The notes: generated from the letters alone by a model not told the origin. A stretch of 64,000 nt of DNA from an uncultured Candidatus Saccharibacteria bacterium (GCA_946222675.1 CAMIMA010000002.1:1-64000), one strand, 5' to 3'; positions 39,893 through 49,066 are shown, counted from the first letter of the stretch. A program made the numbers and translations.

Positions 39893-40224
39893 GCAAGCGT
39901 ACCATTAGCGGCGTAGTTACCAGCAAGGCTGGCGACAAGACAATTGTGGTTACTCGCACCGTGCGTGAAACACATCCGCTATACGGCAAGAAGTTTACCA
40001 CTAGCCGCAAGTTCCATGCTCACGACGAAGCCAATACCGCTAAGGTTGGCGATAAGGTCGTGATCGAGGAGAGCAAGCCGATTTCAAAGACTGTAGTTTG
40101 GACGTTGAAGGACGTTGTCGAGCACGGTCGCGAGCGACTTGAAGTTAAAAAGACTGAAGTAGAGGAAGAACTCGAGGCTGCGGCCAAGGGTACCGAAACT
40201 GAGGATAGTAAGGAGAGCGAATAA
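39889..40224 (+). CDS. rpsQ: 30S ribosomal protein S17 with acidic C-tail
   Basis: 111 aa against about 85. SGVVTSKAGDKTIVVTRTVRETHPLYGKKFTTSRKFHAHDE and DKVVIEESKPISKTVVWTLKDVVE are the core; about 25 extra residues rich in Glu end the protein. ATGA-type 4-nt overlap with rpmC. Confidence 0.96.
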   Translation: MSKRTISGVVTSKAGDKTIVVTRTVRETHPLYGKKFTTSRKFHAHDEANTAKVGDKVVIEESKPISKTVVWTLKDVVEHGRERLEVKKTEVEEELEAAAKGTETEDSKESE

Positions 40225-40592
40225 TGATTCAACAGGAAACTCGTTTACGGGTTGCCGACAACAGTGGCGCTAAGGAAGTGCTATGTATTCGTGTCCTAGG
40301 TGCTACTCGGCGCCGTTATGCTCGTGTCGGTGATATTATCACTGCTAGCGTAAAGGAAGCCGATCCGCACGGCAACACCAAGAAGAAATCAGTTGTCAAA
40401 TGCGTAGTTGTCCGCACATGCGAGAAGATTCGCCGTAAGGATGGCTCAACCATCAAGTTTGATGACAATGCTGTAGTGTTAATTAACCCAGATAAAACGC
40501 CAAAAGCCACTCGTGTCTTTGGGCCGATTCCACGCGAGTTGCGCGACCTCGGCTATGCTAAGATTGTCTCTTTGGCCCCGGAGGTACTATAA
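40224..40592 (+). CDS. rplN: 50S ribosomal protein L14
   Basis: 122 aa. MIQQETRLRVADNSGAKEVLCIRVLG at the start, AVVLINPDKTPKATRVFGPIPRELRDLGYAKIVSLAPEVL at the end; full family length. Confidence 0.98.
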   Translation: MIQQETRLRVADNSGAKEVLCIRVLGATRRRYARVGDIITASVKEADPHGNTKKKSVVKCVVVRTCEKIRRKDGSTIKFDDNAVVLINPDKTPKATRVFGPIPRELRDLGYAKIVSLAPEVL

Positions 40593-40891
40593 TGAAGCGT
40601 ATTGTTAAGGGCATGACCGTTAAAGTTATGACGGGTGACAACAAGGGTAAGGTTGCTGAGGTAACCCGCGTCGATGGCGACAAAGTTTACCTTGAAGGCG
40701 TCAATAAAATTGAGCGTCACTACCGCGCCACCGCATACAACCAAGGTGGCAAGCGCGACATTCAGAAGCCAGTTCACATCTCAAATGTAGCCGTGGTGGT
40801 CGATAAAGACCAAGTTACCAAGGTGGCTTATGAGACCAAGAACGACAAGAAGGTTCGCGTCGCTAAAGTTAATAATAAGGAGGTTAAGTAA
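40592..40891 (+). CDS. rplX: 50S ribosomal protein L24
   Basis: 99 aa. KOW motif VKGMTVKVMTGDNKGKVAEVTRVDGDKVYLEGVNKIERH; assembly initiator of the 50S. 1-nt overlaps on both sides. Confidence 0.95.
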   Translation: MKRIVKGMTVKVMTGDNKGKVAEVTRVDGDKVYLEGVNKIERHYRATAYNQGGKRDIQKPVHISNVAVVVDKDQVTKVAYETKNDKKVRVAKVNNKEVK

Positions 40892-41475
40892 TGGCTACTG
40901 CGAAGAAGAGCGAAGCCTACATGCCTCGCTTAAAGAAGCTTTACAAAGAGACCGTCGTATCAGAGCTCGAGAAGGACTTAAACCTTGACAACGTTAACAA
41001 CGTGCCAAAGCTAGTCAAAATCATGGTTACTTCTGGTACTGGTCGCAACAAGGATAACAAGCACTATCAAGATGTAGTGGTAAATACCCTTACAAAGATT
41101 ACCGGCCAAAAGCCAGTGGCACGTCTTGCAAAGAAGTCAATTGCCACTTTTAAGATTCGTAAGGGCATGGGTGCACCAGTTGGCGTAGTGGTAACACTGC
41201 GTGGTGACCGTATGTGGGAATTTATGGATCGTCTAGTCAACGTTGCAATGCCACGCATTCGCGACTTCCACGGTGTTAGTGTCAAGGCGTTCGATCGCCA
41301 AGGTAACTATAGCCTTGGTATTACAGAACAGTCGATTTTCCCAGAACTAACTTTTGAAGAAACTACGACATTGCACGGCTTACAGGTAACATTTACCATT
41401 GCAAATAGCAATCCAGCCGCATCAAAGGTATTTCTAGAGAAGTTTGGTTTTCCATTTGAGAAGGAGGTTAAGTAA
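40891..41475 (+). CDS. rplE: 50S ribosomal protein L5
   Basis: 194 aa. MPRLKKLYKETVVSELEKDLNLDNVNNVPKLVKIMVTSGTG, GQKPVARLAKKSIATFKIRKGMGAPVGVVVTLRGDRMWEFMDRL, LGITEQSIFPEL. Central-protuberance protein binding 5S rRNA. The N-terminus is about 10 residues longer than usual. Confidence 0.97.
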   Translation: MATAKKSEAYMPRLKKLYKETVVSELEKDLNLDNVNNVPKLVKIMVTSGTGRNKDNKHYQDVVVNTLTKITGQKPVARLAKKSIATFKIRKGMGAPVGVVVTLRGDRMWEFMDRLVNVAMPRIRDFHGVSVKAFDRQGNYSLGITEQSIFPELTFEETTTLHGLQVTFTIANSNPAASKVFLEKFGFPFEKEVK

Positions 41476-41744
41476 TGGCAAAGAAATCAGCCCTCGCACG
41501 TAACGCAAAGCGTGCCAAAATGATTGCCAAGTATGCCGCAAAGCGTGCTGAGCTCAAGGAAGCTGGTGATAGCGAAGGTTTACAGAAGCTACCACGCAAC
41601 TCTAGCCCAGTTCGCATCAAGAATCGTTGTACTGAAACCGGTCGCCCACATGCTTACATGCGTCGCTTCGGTCTCAGCCGCATCGCATTCCGCGAGCATG
41701 CGTCAAAGGGTGAAATCCCTGGTGTAACTAAGGCAAGTTGGTAA
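41475..41744 (+). CDS. rpsN: 30S ribosomal protein S14, zinc-free form
   Basis: 89 aa long-type S14. Only one Cys (NRCTETGRPHAYMRRFGLSRIAFREHASKGEIPGVTKASW), without the CxxC...CxxC of the 61-aa zinc-binding type. Of the two S14 classes it matches the zinc-independent one found in E. coli. Confidence 0.96.
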   Translation: MAKKSALARNAKRAKMIAKYAAKRAELKEAGDSEGLQKLPRNSSPVRIKNRCTETGRPHAYMRRFGLSRIAFREHASKGEIPGVTKASW

Positions 41745-41759
41745 AGGAAAGGAAAAGAC

Positions 41760-42161
41760 ATGAGTTTACAAAGTTCAGACCCAATTGCCGACTTGCTGAC
41801 CCGCATCCGTAACGCTATCAGCGTCGGTAAGAACGAAGTTCGTGTTCCATCAAGCAAGATGAAGCGTGTTGTAGCTGAAGTATTGGCTAAGCATGGCTAT
41901 CTCGCCGCTGTCAAGGAAGAGGCTGGCACTCCACGTGCTACGCTCGTAATCACCATCAATCAGGCTGGTACTAACGCCAATATCACTGAGATTACTCGTG
42001 TTAGCAAGCCAGGTCGTCGTGTTTACGCTAAGTCAACCGAAATCCCACGTGTCGCTAGCGGCCGCGGTATCATGATTGTTTCAACCTCTCATGGTGTCAT
42101 GACTGGCGCTGAGGCAGTGAAGCAAAAGCTCGGTGGTGAGTTAATTTGCAAGGTATATTAA
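41760..42161 (+). CDS. rpsH: 30S ribosomal protein S8
   Basis: 133 aa. SDPIADLLTRIRNAISVGKNEVRVPSSKMKRVVAEVL; C-terminal RVYAKSTEIPRVASGRGIMIVSTSHGVMTGAEA. Often the autogenous repressor of spc operons. GGAAAGGAAAAG before the ATG. Confidence 0.97.
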   Translation: MSLQSSDPIADLLTRIRNAISVGKNEVRVPSSKMKRVVAEVLAKHGYLAAVKEEAGTPRATLVITINQAGTNANITEITRVSKPGRRVYAKSTEIPRVASGRGIMIVSTSHGVMTGAEAVKQKLGGELICKVY

Positions 42162-42177
42162 TTAAAGAAAGGAAGAT

Positions 42178-42714
42178 ATGAGTCGAATCGGAAAACTACC
42201 AATTGCTATCCCAACTGGTGTGACAATCACGGTTGATCCAGATTTCATTACCGTTAAAGGGCCAAAGGGTGAGCTAAAGCAGTTCACCCTCCCAGAGGTA
42301 GACGTAACCGTAGCGGATAACGAAGTAGTAGTTACACGCCATGATGATTCAAAGATTGCGAAGAGCCGCCATGGCCTAATGCGCGCTTTAATCAATAACA
42401 TGGTTACCGGTGTAACTAAAGGCTTTGAGAAGAAGCTACAAATCAATGGCGTTGGCTTCCGCCTACAATCAAAGGGGCCACAGGAAGTTGAGATGGCGTT
42501 AGGCTTCTCGCATCCAGTAGTTTATACTGCACCTGAGGGTATTACCCTAACCTGCAACAAGATGGAACTAACTGTGAGCGGTATCAGCAAGCAGCAAGTT
42601 GGTCAGGTTGCAGCTGAAATTCGCGCGCTTAAGAAGCCTGAACCATACAAGGGTAAGGGCATTAAGTATGCTGACGAGGTAATCATCCGTAAGGCTGGAA
42701 AGGCAGGTAAGTAA
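42178..42714 (+). CDS. rplF: 50S ribosomal protein L6
   Basis: 178 aa. SRIGKLPIAIPTGVTITV at the N-terminus, and the signature PEPYKGKGIKYADEVIIRKAGKAGK at the C-terminus. AAAGGAAG upstream. Confidence 0.98.
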   Translation: MSRIGKLPIAIPTGVTITVDPDFITVKGPKGELKQFTLPEVDVTVADNEVVVTRHDDSKIAKSRHGLMRALINNMVTGVTKGFEKKLQINGVGFRLQSKGPQEVEMALGFSHPVVYTAPEGITLTCNKMELTVSGISKQQVGQVAAEIRALKKPEPYKGKGIKYADEVIIRKAGKAGK

Positions 42715-43055
42715 TGTCACGTCTAAATAATCTAACTTTGCGCAAGAACCGTATCCGCTCAAAGGTTAGCGGTACCGCCGAGCGTCCACGCCTTAGCGTG
42801 TTCATCTCAAACAAGAATGTCACTGCTCAACTTATTGATGATGCTGCTGGCAAGACTCTAGCTTATGCTACTACTGTTAAGTCAGATGTAAAGGGTTCTC
42901 TATCAGAGAAGGCTGCTAAGATTGGTGCAGAAATTGCCGATAAAGCTGCCGCTGCTAAGATTACCGCTGTGGTGTTTGACCGTAACGGTCGCGCTTACGC
43001 CGGTCGTCTACATGCCCTAGCTAACGCCGCCCGGGAGAAAGGATTGAAGTTCTAA
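42714..43055 (+). CDS. rplR: 50S ribosomal protein L18
   Basis: 113 aa. LRKNRIRSKVSGTAERPRLSVFISNKNVTAQLIDD and FDRNGRAYAGRLHALANAAREKGLKF; 5S rRNA-binding. Confidence 0.97.
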   Translation: MSRLNNLTLRKNRIRSKVSGTAERPRLSVFISNKNVTAQLIDDAAGKTLAYATTVKSDVKGSLSEKAAKIGAEIADKAAAAKITAVVFDRNGRAYAGRLHALANAAREKGLKF

Positions 43056-43696
43056 TGAACGAAGATGCAAAGATAAATACTGCACCAGCTGCTGCGAAGA
43101 ATGGTGAAGCACCACGCCGCAAGTTCGGTTCAGCTAATAACTTCAGCAGCGATAGCGTTAGCCGTGATCGCCGCCGCGGTGGTCGCAATGACCGTCGTAA
43201 TAACCGTCGTGAGCATACTCAAGAGGAGAAGTTGTTCGACGAACAGACCGTTTCAATTGACCGCGTGTCTCGTACTGTAAAGGGTGGCCGCCGTTTGCGC
43301 TTCAAGGCACTAGTAGTGGTTGGTGACCGTAAGAATAAGGTTGGTGTCGGTGTATCAAAGGGTCGCGATGTTCAGCAAGCTGTCGAGAAGGCAACTAACA
43401 TTGCAAAGAAGACCATGATTACCATCCCAGTTGAGAACGATACTTTGCCACATGAAGTGGAGCTGAAGTATGGCGCTAGCCGCGTTTTACTAAAGCCTGC
43501 TGCTCCTGGTACCGGTATTATCGCTGGTGGCGTGGTCCGCACTATCATCGGTGTCACTAGCGTTAAGAACCTAGTTTCTAAGTCAATTGGTTCAACCAAC
43601 AAGGTCAACGTGGCATATGCTACCATTAAGGCGTTGTCTGAATTGAAGCCGCGCGCTGAATGGGTTGGCAACAAGGCGAAGAAGGAGGAAAAGTAA
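43055..43696 (+). CDS. rpsE: 30S ribosomal protein S5
   Basis: 213 aa against about 165. The N-terminal 50-60 residues are an Arg/Asn-rich extension (SRDRRRGGRNDRRNNRREH). S5 core: VSRTVKGGRRLRFKALVVVGDRKNKVGVGVSKGRDVQQAVEKA and APGTGIIAGGVVRTIIGVTSVKNLVSKSIGSTNKVNV. It overlaps rplO by 1 nt, so there is no space for rpmD (L30). Confidence 0.97.
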   Translation: MNEDAKINTAPAAAKNGEAPRRKFGSANNFSSDSVSRDRRRGGRNDRRNNRREHTQEEKLFDEQTVSIDRVSRTVKGGRRLRFKALVVVGDRKNKVGVGVSKGRDVQQAVEKATNIAKKTMITIPVENDTLPHEVELKYGASRVLLKPAAPGTGIIAGGVVRTIIGVTSVKNLVSKSIGSTNKVNVAYATIKALSELKPRAEWVGNKAKKEEK

Positions 43697-44166
43697 TGGT
43701 AAAATATCATGAACTAGAAGCAACTGTTACCCCTGATCGCAAGCGCGTTGGTCGTGGTATCAGCTCTGGCTATGGTAAGACTGCTGGTCGCGGTACTAAG
43801 GGCCAGAAGGCTCGTACTGGTAAGAACAAGACTATTCAAATTATGACTGGTGCTCGTTCTCGTATGCGTCAGCTACCAAAGCAGCGTGGTTTCAAGAGCA
43901 AGCGCGTGCCAGCACAGGTAGTTTATGCTGACCAGCTAAACGACCTCAAGGCAGCCGTAATTGATAACAATGCGCTTTATGAAGCCGGTCTAATTAACAC
44001 CCCATTCAATGCCGTTAAGGTTATTGCTCGTGGTGAATTGACCAGTAAGGCTACTGTCAAGGTTGCTGCTATGAGTGCTTCTGTACGTGAAGCTCTCGCT
44101 AAGAATGGCGGTAACTTCGAGGCTACAGCTGTGCCTCTACCAGTTGCACAAGAAAAAGCTGAATAA
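43696..44166 (+). CDS. rplO: 50S ribosomal protein L15
   Basis: 156 aa from ATG 43696 with GGAGGAAAA upstream. RKRVGRGISSGYGKTAGRGTKGQKARTG is the Gly/Arg-rich N-terminus. Last gene of the cluster; a double terminator follows in place of secY, which lies 6.5 kb away. Confidence 0.95.
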   Translation: MVKYHELEATVTPDRKRVGRGISSGYGKTAGRGTKGQKARTGKNKTIQIMTGARSRMRQLPKQRGFKSKRVPAQVVYADQLNDLKAAVIDNNALYEAGLINTPFNAVKVIARGELTSKATVKVAAMSASVREALAKNGGNFEATAVPLPVAQEKAE

Positions 44167-44185
44167 TAAGAGTCTGGCCGCTCCC

Positions 44186-44212
44186 GAATACACCCTTGTC
44201 TAGGGTGTATTC
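44186..44212 (+). terminator. rho-independent terminator after rplO
   Basis: GAATACACCC-ttgtcta-GGGTGTATTC followed by TTTTAATTT. Confidence 0.88.
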
Positions 44213-44223
44213 TTTTAATTTAA

Positions 44224-44253
44224 AAAATAGCCCCCCTGTGAAGGGGCTATTTT
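44224..44253. terminator. bidirectional terminator
   Basis: AAAATAGCCCC/GGGGCTATTTT. It serves the converging pseudouridine synthase gene on the minus strand and backs up the rplO terminator. Confidence 0.85.
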
Positions 44254-44944
44254 ATTTTAGAAGGGCAACTTCGCGCGGTGTTAGTTCGAGAAATGCGCCC
44301 GAGGCTAGCCCGCTTAAGGTAATGCCATCAAAGTTAATGCGGTGGAGTTTGATTACTGTGTAGCCGAGGCTAGCAAAGGTTCGGCGAATTTGTCGGTTGC
44401 GTCCCTCATGCATGGTAACTTTAAATTCTGTGCGGGAATCATTGAGTCGTTCAAGGCCTAATTTACTATTGCCGTCCGGTAGATTGACACCAAAATCAGC
44501 AATCATTTGTTGATGTAAAGGCTGCAATGGCTGGTCTAGTGTAACCAAATACTCCTTAGTTTTGGCAAATTTAGGGTGGGTCAAATGAAAGGCGAGGTCG
44601 CCATCGTCGGTCAAGAGAATCAGGCCAGATGAATCTTTATCAAGTCGACCGATGGTCTTCAGCTTATGATATTTCTCTGGTAGAATAGCATAAATAGTTT
44701 CGACATCCTTAGCTTGTGCTTTGCGCGAGCAAACATAGCCCACGGGTTTATTAAGGGCTAGAACTGTACTCGTTTGAGGCAATTGTAACGTAGCACCATT
44801 TAGCTTGACGATGTCGCTATCCGATACGTCGGCGCCAATTGTTACTGGTGTATCATTAATAGTAATCTTGCCAGCCGCAATTAACTGGTCGGCTTCACGG
44901 CGTGATACACCACTAGCGTGGGCAATAAACTTATTTAGTCGCAT
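44252..44944 (-). CDS. 16S/23S rRNA pseudouridine synthase (RsuA/RluB/E/F family)
   Basis: 230 aa. N-terminal S4 RNA-binding domain (MRLNKFIAHASGVSRREADQLIAAGKITIN). Catalytic domain with TIGRLDKDSSGLILLTDDGDLA (catalytic Asp in GRLD) and MHEGRNRQIRRTFASLGY. Which rRNA position it modifies cannot be told. A minus-strand TATAAT lies 7 nt before the ATG, so it is probably leaderless. Confidence 0.93.
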   Translation of the reverse strand: MRLNKFIAHASGVSRREADQLIAAGKITINDTPVTIGADVSDSDIVKLNGATLQLPQTSTVLALNKPVGYVCSRKAQAKDVETIYAILPEKYHKLKTIGRLDKDSSGLILLTDDGDLAFHLTHPKFAKTKEYLVTLDQPLQPLHQQMIADFGVNLPDGNSKLGLERLNDSRTEFKVTMHEGRNRQIRRTFASLGYTVIKLHRINFDGITLSGLASGAFLELTPREVALLK

Positions 44945-44951
44945 TAACCCT

Positions 44952-44957
44952 ATTATA
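44952..44957 (-). promoter_or_regulatory. -10 box 7 nt before start codon
   Basis: TATAAT on the minus strand; start codon at 44944. Confidence 0.6.
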
Positions 44958-44962
44958 CACGA

Positions 44963-46081
44963 TTAGCCGTTAGGGAATAAGCTTGAGTTAGCTGACGTGG
45001 ATGAAAATGGTGTGCCTGCGGCCTCGCTGCTATTAGCTTCGCCCAAAAGCGAGGTTAGATTGATACGTGGGTCAATCGCAGAGCTTTGTGTATTTGCAGT
45101 AGGCGTTTGATGTGCTGGAGCGGTTGGCTGAGGAGCTGGAATTGCAGCCGGCACTGGTGCTTGTGTCACTGGTGTAGGCTGAGGCTGGACTACTGGTGCT
45201 GGTCGTAGTGCAGGCTGTGAAGCCTTAGTATTGCTAGCTGGCGTAGCTTGTGCTGTAAGTGTAGTCGGTGCTGCGTATGCCTGTGCGGTTGTTTGAACAG
45301 GCGCAACGGGAGCGGGAGTCGCTGGTTGGTTGACCGGTTTGGATTGCGCAACTGATGTCTGTGGCTGCGTCTGGACACTACGTTGTGGTGTAGTTGGTTG
45401 TTGACTCGTTACTTGACCATACATTACTGGGTTTCCCTGGTAGTAATCAGCATTATTTTGCACTGGTGGCTGGTTGTAGGATGGTACTTGTAATGGCGTG
45501 TTGGGTAAATTAGGTAACGGTCGCCCCGCAACGACATTAGGCGATGTAGCGGCTAACGGGTTAAATGCTGATTGGCCGGATGCTGGCAGATTATTGTCAG
45601 TGGGACGGTTAATTATAATAGTACTCTCTGATTGCGATTTTTGAGCATTGACTTGCGCATCGTGCGCCGCGCGAGTAGAAGTTTCCATTTGTTCTACGGT
45701 ACGCTGGCCGTTTTGGTCATTTAATACTTCATGAACAGTACGAACGATATCTTCAATACCTACCTGAGACTTCACGAGATAGCGGTCAGCCCCTAGGGCA
45801 TCGCCACGTTCACGCTGATGCTCTGAGCTAAGTGCGGTTAACATAATAACTTTGATATTTCTAGTCGACTCATTGCCACGTAGTAAATCAAGCATCTCAA
45901 ACCCACTGATGCGTGGCATCATGACATCCGAAACGATTAGGTCTGGTCGCTCGCTAATTGCTAAGGCTAGCGCCTTTTCACCATCAGCTGCTGGCACCAC
46001 CGCATAACCCTCGGCTGTTAGCCTAACGCCGTAAATTTCGCGTAAGCTATTGTCATCCTCTACTAGTAAAATTTTTGTCAT
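44963..46081 (-). CDS. response regulator with long disordered Pro/Gln tail
   Basis: 372 aa. Receiver domain 1-122: ILLVEDD, phospho-acceptor D52 in LIVSDVMMPRISG, T/S in IMLTALSS and K in RYLVKSQVG. No DNA-binding or enzymatic output domain follows. Instead about 240 residues are low complexity, rich in Pro, Gln, Ala, Thr and Asn (QQPTTPQRSVQTQPQTSVAQ), ending with a short more ordered patch (DPRINLTSLLGEA). It is adjacent to and co-directional with the histidine kinase at 46142. It may act by protein contact or localisation. Confidence 0.85.
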   Translation of the reverse strand: MTKILLVEDDNSLREIYGVRLTAEGYAVVPAADGEKALALAISERPDLIVSDVMMPRISGFEMLDLLRGNESTRNIKVIMLTALSSEHQRERGDALGADRYLVKSQVGIEDIVRTVHEVLNDQNGQRTVEQMETSTRAAHDAQVNAQKSQSESTIIINRPTDNNLPASGQSAFNPLAATSPNVVAGRPLPNLPNTPLQVPSYNQPPVQNNADYYQGNPVMYGQVTSQQPTTPQRSVQTQPQTSVAQSKPVNQPATPAPVAPVQTTAQAYAAPTTLTAQATPASNTKASQPALRPAPVVQPQPTPVTQAPVPAAIPAPQPTAPAHQTPTANTQSSAIDPRINLTSLLGEANSSEAAGTPFSSTSANSSLFPNG

Positions 46082-46141
46082 TAACCCTTACCCTTTAAAT
46101 TATACTTCCATTATACTGCATATGGTTAATTATAGCAAACA

Positions 46142-47362
46142 TTAAGCACCTCGCCTTGCAGCTTGCCGCGCTTGAATCTCGCGTGCCTTTTGAATGGCCT
46201 GTTCGCGTGTTAGATTATCTAGCTCTAGCCAGAAGGTTGAGCCTTGGCCATAAACACTCTTAACGCCAATAGTGCCACCAATATTGTCGGCCAAGCGTTT
46301 GATTAGATAAAGCCCAAGCCCAGTACCGCCAATTTCTCGAGTTTGGCTGTTGTCGACTCGATAAAATTTTTGGAACAGATGGGGTACATCTTCTTCTGGG
46401 ATGCCAATTCCGGTATCGGTCACAGTAAATCGTACACGGTTACCGTCGACATCAACGCTAACTTTGACACCACCTTGTTTGGTGTATTTGATAGCATTTT
46501 CTATTATGTTATCGAGAATTTCGTTTAACTGATCTAAGTCGGCGCAAATAATAGCAGGTGGAGCTAAAACGCGTTCACCATGCGACGAACCAGTCTCGGT
46601 GTCATTAAATTGTAATGTTAACCCTTTGGCGGCGGCTTTGCCTGCGAAGTCTTGTACCACTTGTTTGGCAACTAATTTGGCGTCGAGTAGGCAAGGATTA
46701 TTGTCGATGCGATGGTCGTCTGCTTTTGTAACATCGAGCAAGTCCTGAAATAAGCGTCCAAGCCGCTTGACTGAATCGTGTGCTTTTTGAGCATACATGC
46801 GCGCCCGATTGTCAATCGTGGCTGTCTCAGGGTTTAGTATCATACCGAGGTAGCCCTCAATGATAGCTACTGGAGTGCGCATTTCGTGACTGGCAGTTGA
46901 AATAAAATCAGTTTGTGCATTCTGCTCAGCACGTTCGCGTGTAATATCGCGAAAAACAACGATAGCACCGTCGTTAATAGTCATGTCGCCATCTTGTGTG
47001 GTAATTGGCGTAACCTTAATTGACACTGACACTTTCTGCTCGGAATGAGTTAATAGGTAGAACGAGTCACTTGCTTGAGGTTTGTTAGACGATAGCGTCC
47101 GAGTAATTGGGTTCTCGGCGTCGGATATTGGCTGGCTTGCGCTATTTACGAAGCGAAAGATGGTTTTGTAATTTAGCTGTAATGTTTCTGCTTCTGACCA
47201 AGCCAATAATTGTTCTGCTGCAGGGTTAAATAAATGAATTATTCCATTAGCATCAATAAATGTAATACCGTCTGAGATATTGTCAATCACTATTTTAGCT
47301 CTACGCTTAATATCGTCCGATGCCGGCTGCGCAGATAAATCACTCGGTTTGCTAAAGCTAAA
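46142..47362 (-). CDS. cytosolic PAS-domain sensor histidine kinase
   Basis: About 407 aa, no membrane helix. PAS domain at about 25-130 (ISDGITFIDANGIIHLFNPAAEQLLAWSEAETLQ). HisKA with phospho-His in FISTASHEMRTPVAIIEGYL. HATPase: N box ILDNIIENAIKYTKQ, G1 DTGIGIPEEDVPHLFQKF, G2 GGTGLGLYLIKRL. The start is a TTG near 47365 after GAGGGTGGG; this is uncertain. It forms a two-component pair with the response regulator downstream; PAS suggests an intracellular cue. Confidence 0.9.
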   Translation of the reverse strand, partial: FSFSKPSDLSAQPASDDIKRRAKIVIDNISDGITFIDANGIIHLFNPAAEQLLAWSEAETLQLNYKTIFRFVNSASQPISDAENPITRTLSSNKPQASDSFYLLTHSEQKVSVSIKVTPITTQDGDMTINDGAIVVFRDITRERAEQNAQTDFISTASHEMRTPVAIIEGYLGMILNPETATIDNRARMYAQKAHDSVKRLGRLFQDLLDVTKADDHRIDNNPCLLDAKLVAKQVVQDFAGKAAAKGLTLQFNDTETGSSHGERVLAPPAIICADLDQLNEILDNIIENAIKYTKQGGVKVSVDVDGNRVRFTVTDTGIGIPEEDVPHLFQKFYRVDNSQTREIGGTGLGLYLIKRLADNIGGTIGVKSVYGQGSTFWLELDNLTREQAIQKAREIQARQAARRGA

Positions 47363-47390
47363 CAATTCCCACCCTCGAAATAATATTATT

Positions 47391-47465
47391 TGGTGACCTC
47401 GCGGGGAATCGAACCCCGGTTGTTGGGATGAGAACCCAATGTCCTAGCCGCTAGACGACAAGGCC
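47391..47465 (-). tRNA. tRNA-Glu (anticodon CUC)
   Basis: Minus strand: acceptor GGCCTTG pairs with CGAGGTC (two G-U pairs), discriminator A, encoded CCA. Anticodon stem TTGGG/CCCAA with loop TTCTCAT (anticodon CTC). T-arm CCGGGGTTCGATTCCCCG. 75 nt. Confidence 0.95.
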
Positions 47466-47511
47466 ACGCTTATATTATATTACCAAAATATGAGTAAGAT
47501 TGCAACGATTT

Positions 47512-49059
47512 TTATTGAATTATTTTATTGTGATTGCGTAGCATTGCGGCAGACCTAAAACTCGTGGGCTGAGCCAACGGCGTGTCGCTAATTTTATCTT
47601 GACCGGGCACGTAGAGTGGCAACCAAGCAGTAAATGTAGTGCCTTTGCCCTCATTGGACTCAACCACAATAAACCCATTGTGCTGTTTGATGATAGCACG
47701 TGAGATATATAGTCCAAGGCCAGAGCCACCGACGGCTTGCTTGGAGCGTCCGCTACGATAGAATTTGCTAAATAAATTTTGCATAGCAGTCGGCGTAATA
47801 CCAATGCCATTATCATGAACGCTAATTGCCAAGAAGTTTTCTTCGACTTGCGCTGTTACAGTAATTTTACCATTCGATTTGGTGTATTTAATAGCGTTGT
47901 CTACAAAGTTGTTAATAACTTCGTCGATCAAACTGCGATCAGCAAAAATGCTTGGTAGATTACCTGGTATATTCCAATTTAGCTGACGTTGCGCTGTTGT
48001 TGCACGCAGTGCTAAATCGTCCTTAATGTCGCCTAGTATATCGTAAAGTGTAATTTCTTGAGGCCTGAATCTCAGAGAATTGTGATCATAGCGGCTAGCA
48101 TTAAGTATGTTATTGATATAAGCTGATAGTTTTTGCGCTGATACATCAATTGAATCGAGCACCTTTTTGCTATTATTGCGGTCTAATTTGTCTCGTAATA
48201 TATCAATATACCCCCGCATGGTGGTGATTGGCCCGCGCAATTCATGGGCAGCTAGGGTCAATGTATCCATGCTAGATTCATCTGAAGTATACTTGTCGGT
48301 ACGATCAACTGTAATGATTGAAATATCCATTCCACCAATTGAATCGCGCTGATATTTAGCAATGACGTCATAAATACGTCGGTCTTCAATACTATTAGGC
48401 GGGACATTGGCGATATGCGCCCAGATATTTTCGCCATAAATCTCTTCGGCTTGCATTTTTATAATCCAATCGTGTAGCGAAATTGAACTATTGCTGAAGT
48501 CTAGTTGAATTGTTGGACGGTTGAAAACTAACTTAATTGGAGCCAAACTATTATTGTAGACGATATCTAAATTGTTGTTAAGGATGATAACTCCAACTGG
48601 CATGACGGATAAAATATTATCTTTTAATACTACGTCAGACAGATTAGCTAAACCTTTGCGCTCCTGGTTACGCTTCCTAATATCGCCAGATAGCAGAGAA
48701 TTGAGCTTATTTAGCTCTGAGCGAATATATGGTGGGCATAGTTTGATGCAGATAACGGTAAATCCATCTAAATTATCCGATTTTGAATTACGATATAGCA
48801 CCTGACAAATTAATTTAAATGGTAGAGACGACATGATAAGAGTATAGATACCAAGTAGCGTTTCCGATATTATTAATGCAGCGAACATAGATATTACAAC
48901 TACGTTAGATAATTCTACTTGATATTCATTTATAGTATAATACATCAAATAAGACATTAGGCTGATTGCAATCTGAAAAACAGTAAATAGTGTCATAGAA
49001 TACAAGCGCACGTTATGAGCAATGCGCGCATAGCCAATGTCGTGTCTTTGTTGTTTCAT
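47512..49059 (-). CDS. membrane-bound sensor histidine kinase
   Basis: 515 aa from ATG 49059. Two TM helices near the N-terminus (SMTLFTVFQIAISLMSYLMYY and VVVISMFAALIISETLLGIYTLIM). A PAS-like middle region (VVLKDNILSVMPVGVIILNNNLDIVYNN). HisKA with LTLAAHELRGPITTMRGYIDIL. HATPase: VINNFVDNAIKYTKSNGK, DNGIGITPTAMQNLFSKF, GGSGLGLYISRAI. No response regulator of its own is adjacent, so it may feed the one at 44963. Confidence 0.92.
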   Translation of the reverse strand: MKQQRHDIGYARIAHNVRLYSMTLFTVFQIAISLMSYLMYYTINEYQVELSNVVVISMFAALIISETLLGIYTLIMSSLPFKLICQVLYRNSKSDNLDGFTVICIKLCPPYIRSELNKLNSLLSGDIRKRNQERKGLANLSDVVLKDNILSVMPVGVIILNNNLDIVYNNSLAPIKLVFNRPTIQLDFSNSSISLHDWIIKMQAEEIYGENIWAHIANVPPNSIEDRRIYDVIAKYQRDSIGGMDISIITVDRTDKYTSDESSMDTLTLAAHELRGPITTMRGYIDILRDKLDRNNSKKVLDSIDVSAQKLSAYINNILNASRYDHNSLRFRPQEITLYDILGDIKDDLALRATTAQRQLNWNIPGNLPSIFADRSLIDEVINNFVDNAIKYTKSNGKITVTAQVEENFLAISVHDNGIGITPTAMQNLFSKFYRSGRSKQAVGGSGLGLYISRAIIKQHNGFIVVESNEGKGTTFTAWLPLYVPGQDKISDTPLAQPTSFRSAAMLRNHNKIIQ

Positions 49060-49066
49060 TGTATTT

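Noticed and set aside
43694..43698. Missed rpmD (L30) gene between rpsE and rplO
   Set aside because: rpsE and rplO overlap by 1 nt, leaving no room; absence of L30 is known for CPR bacteria.
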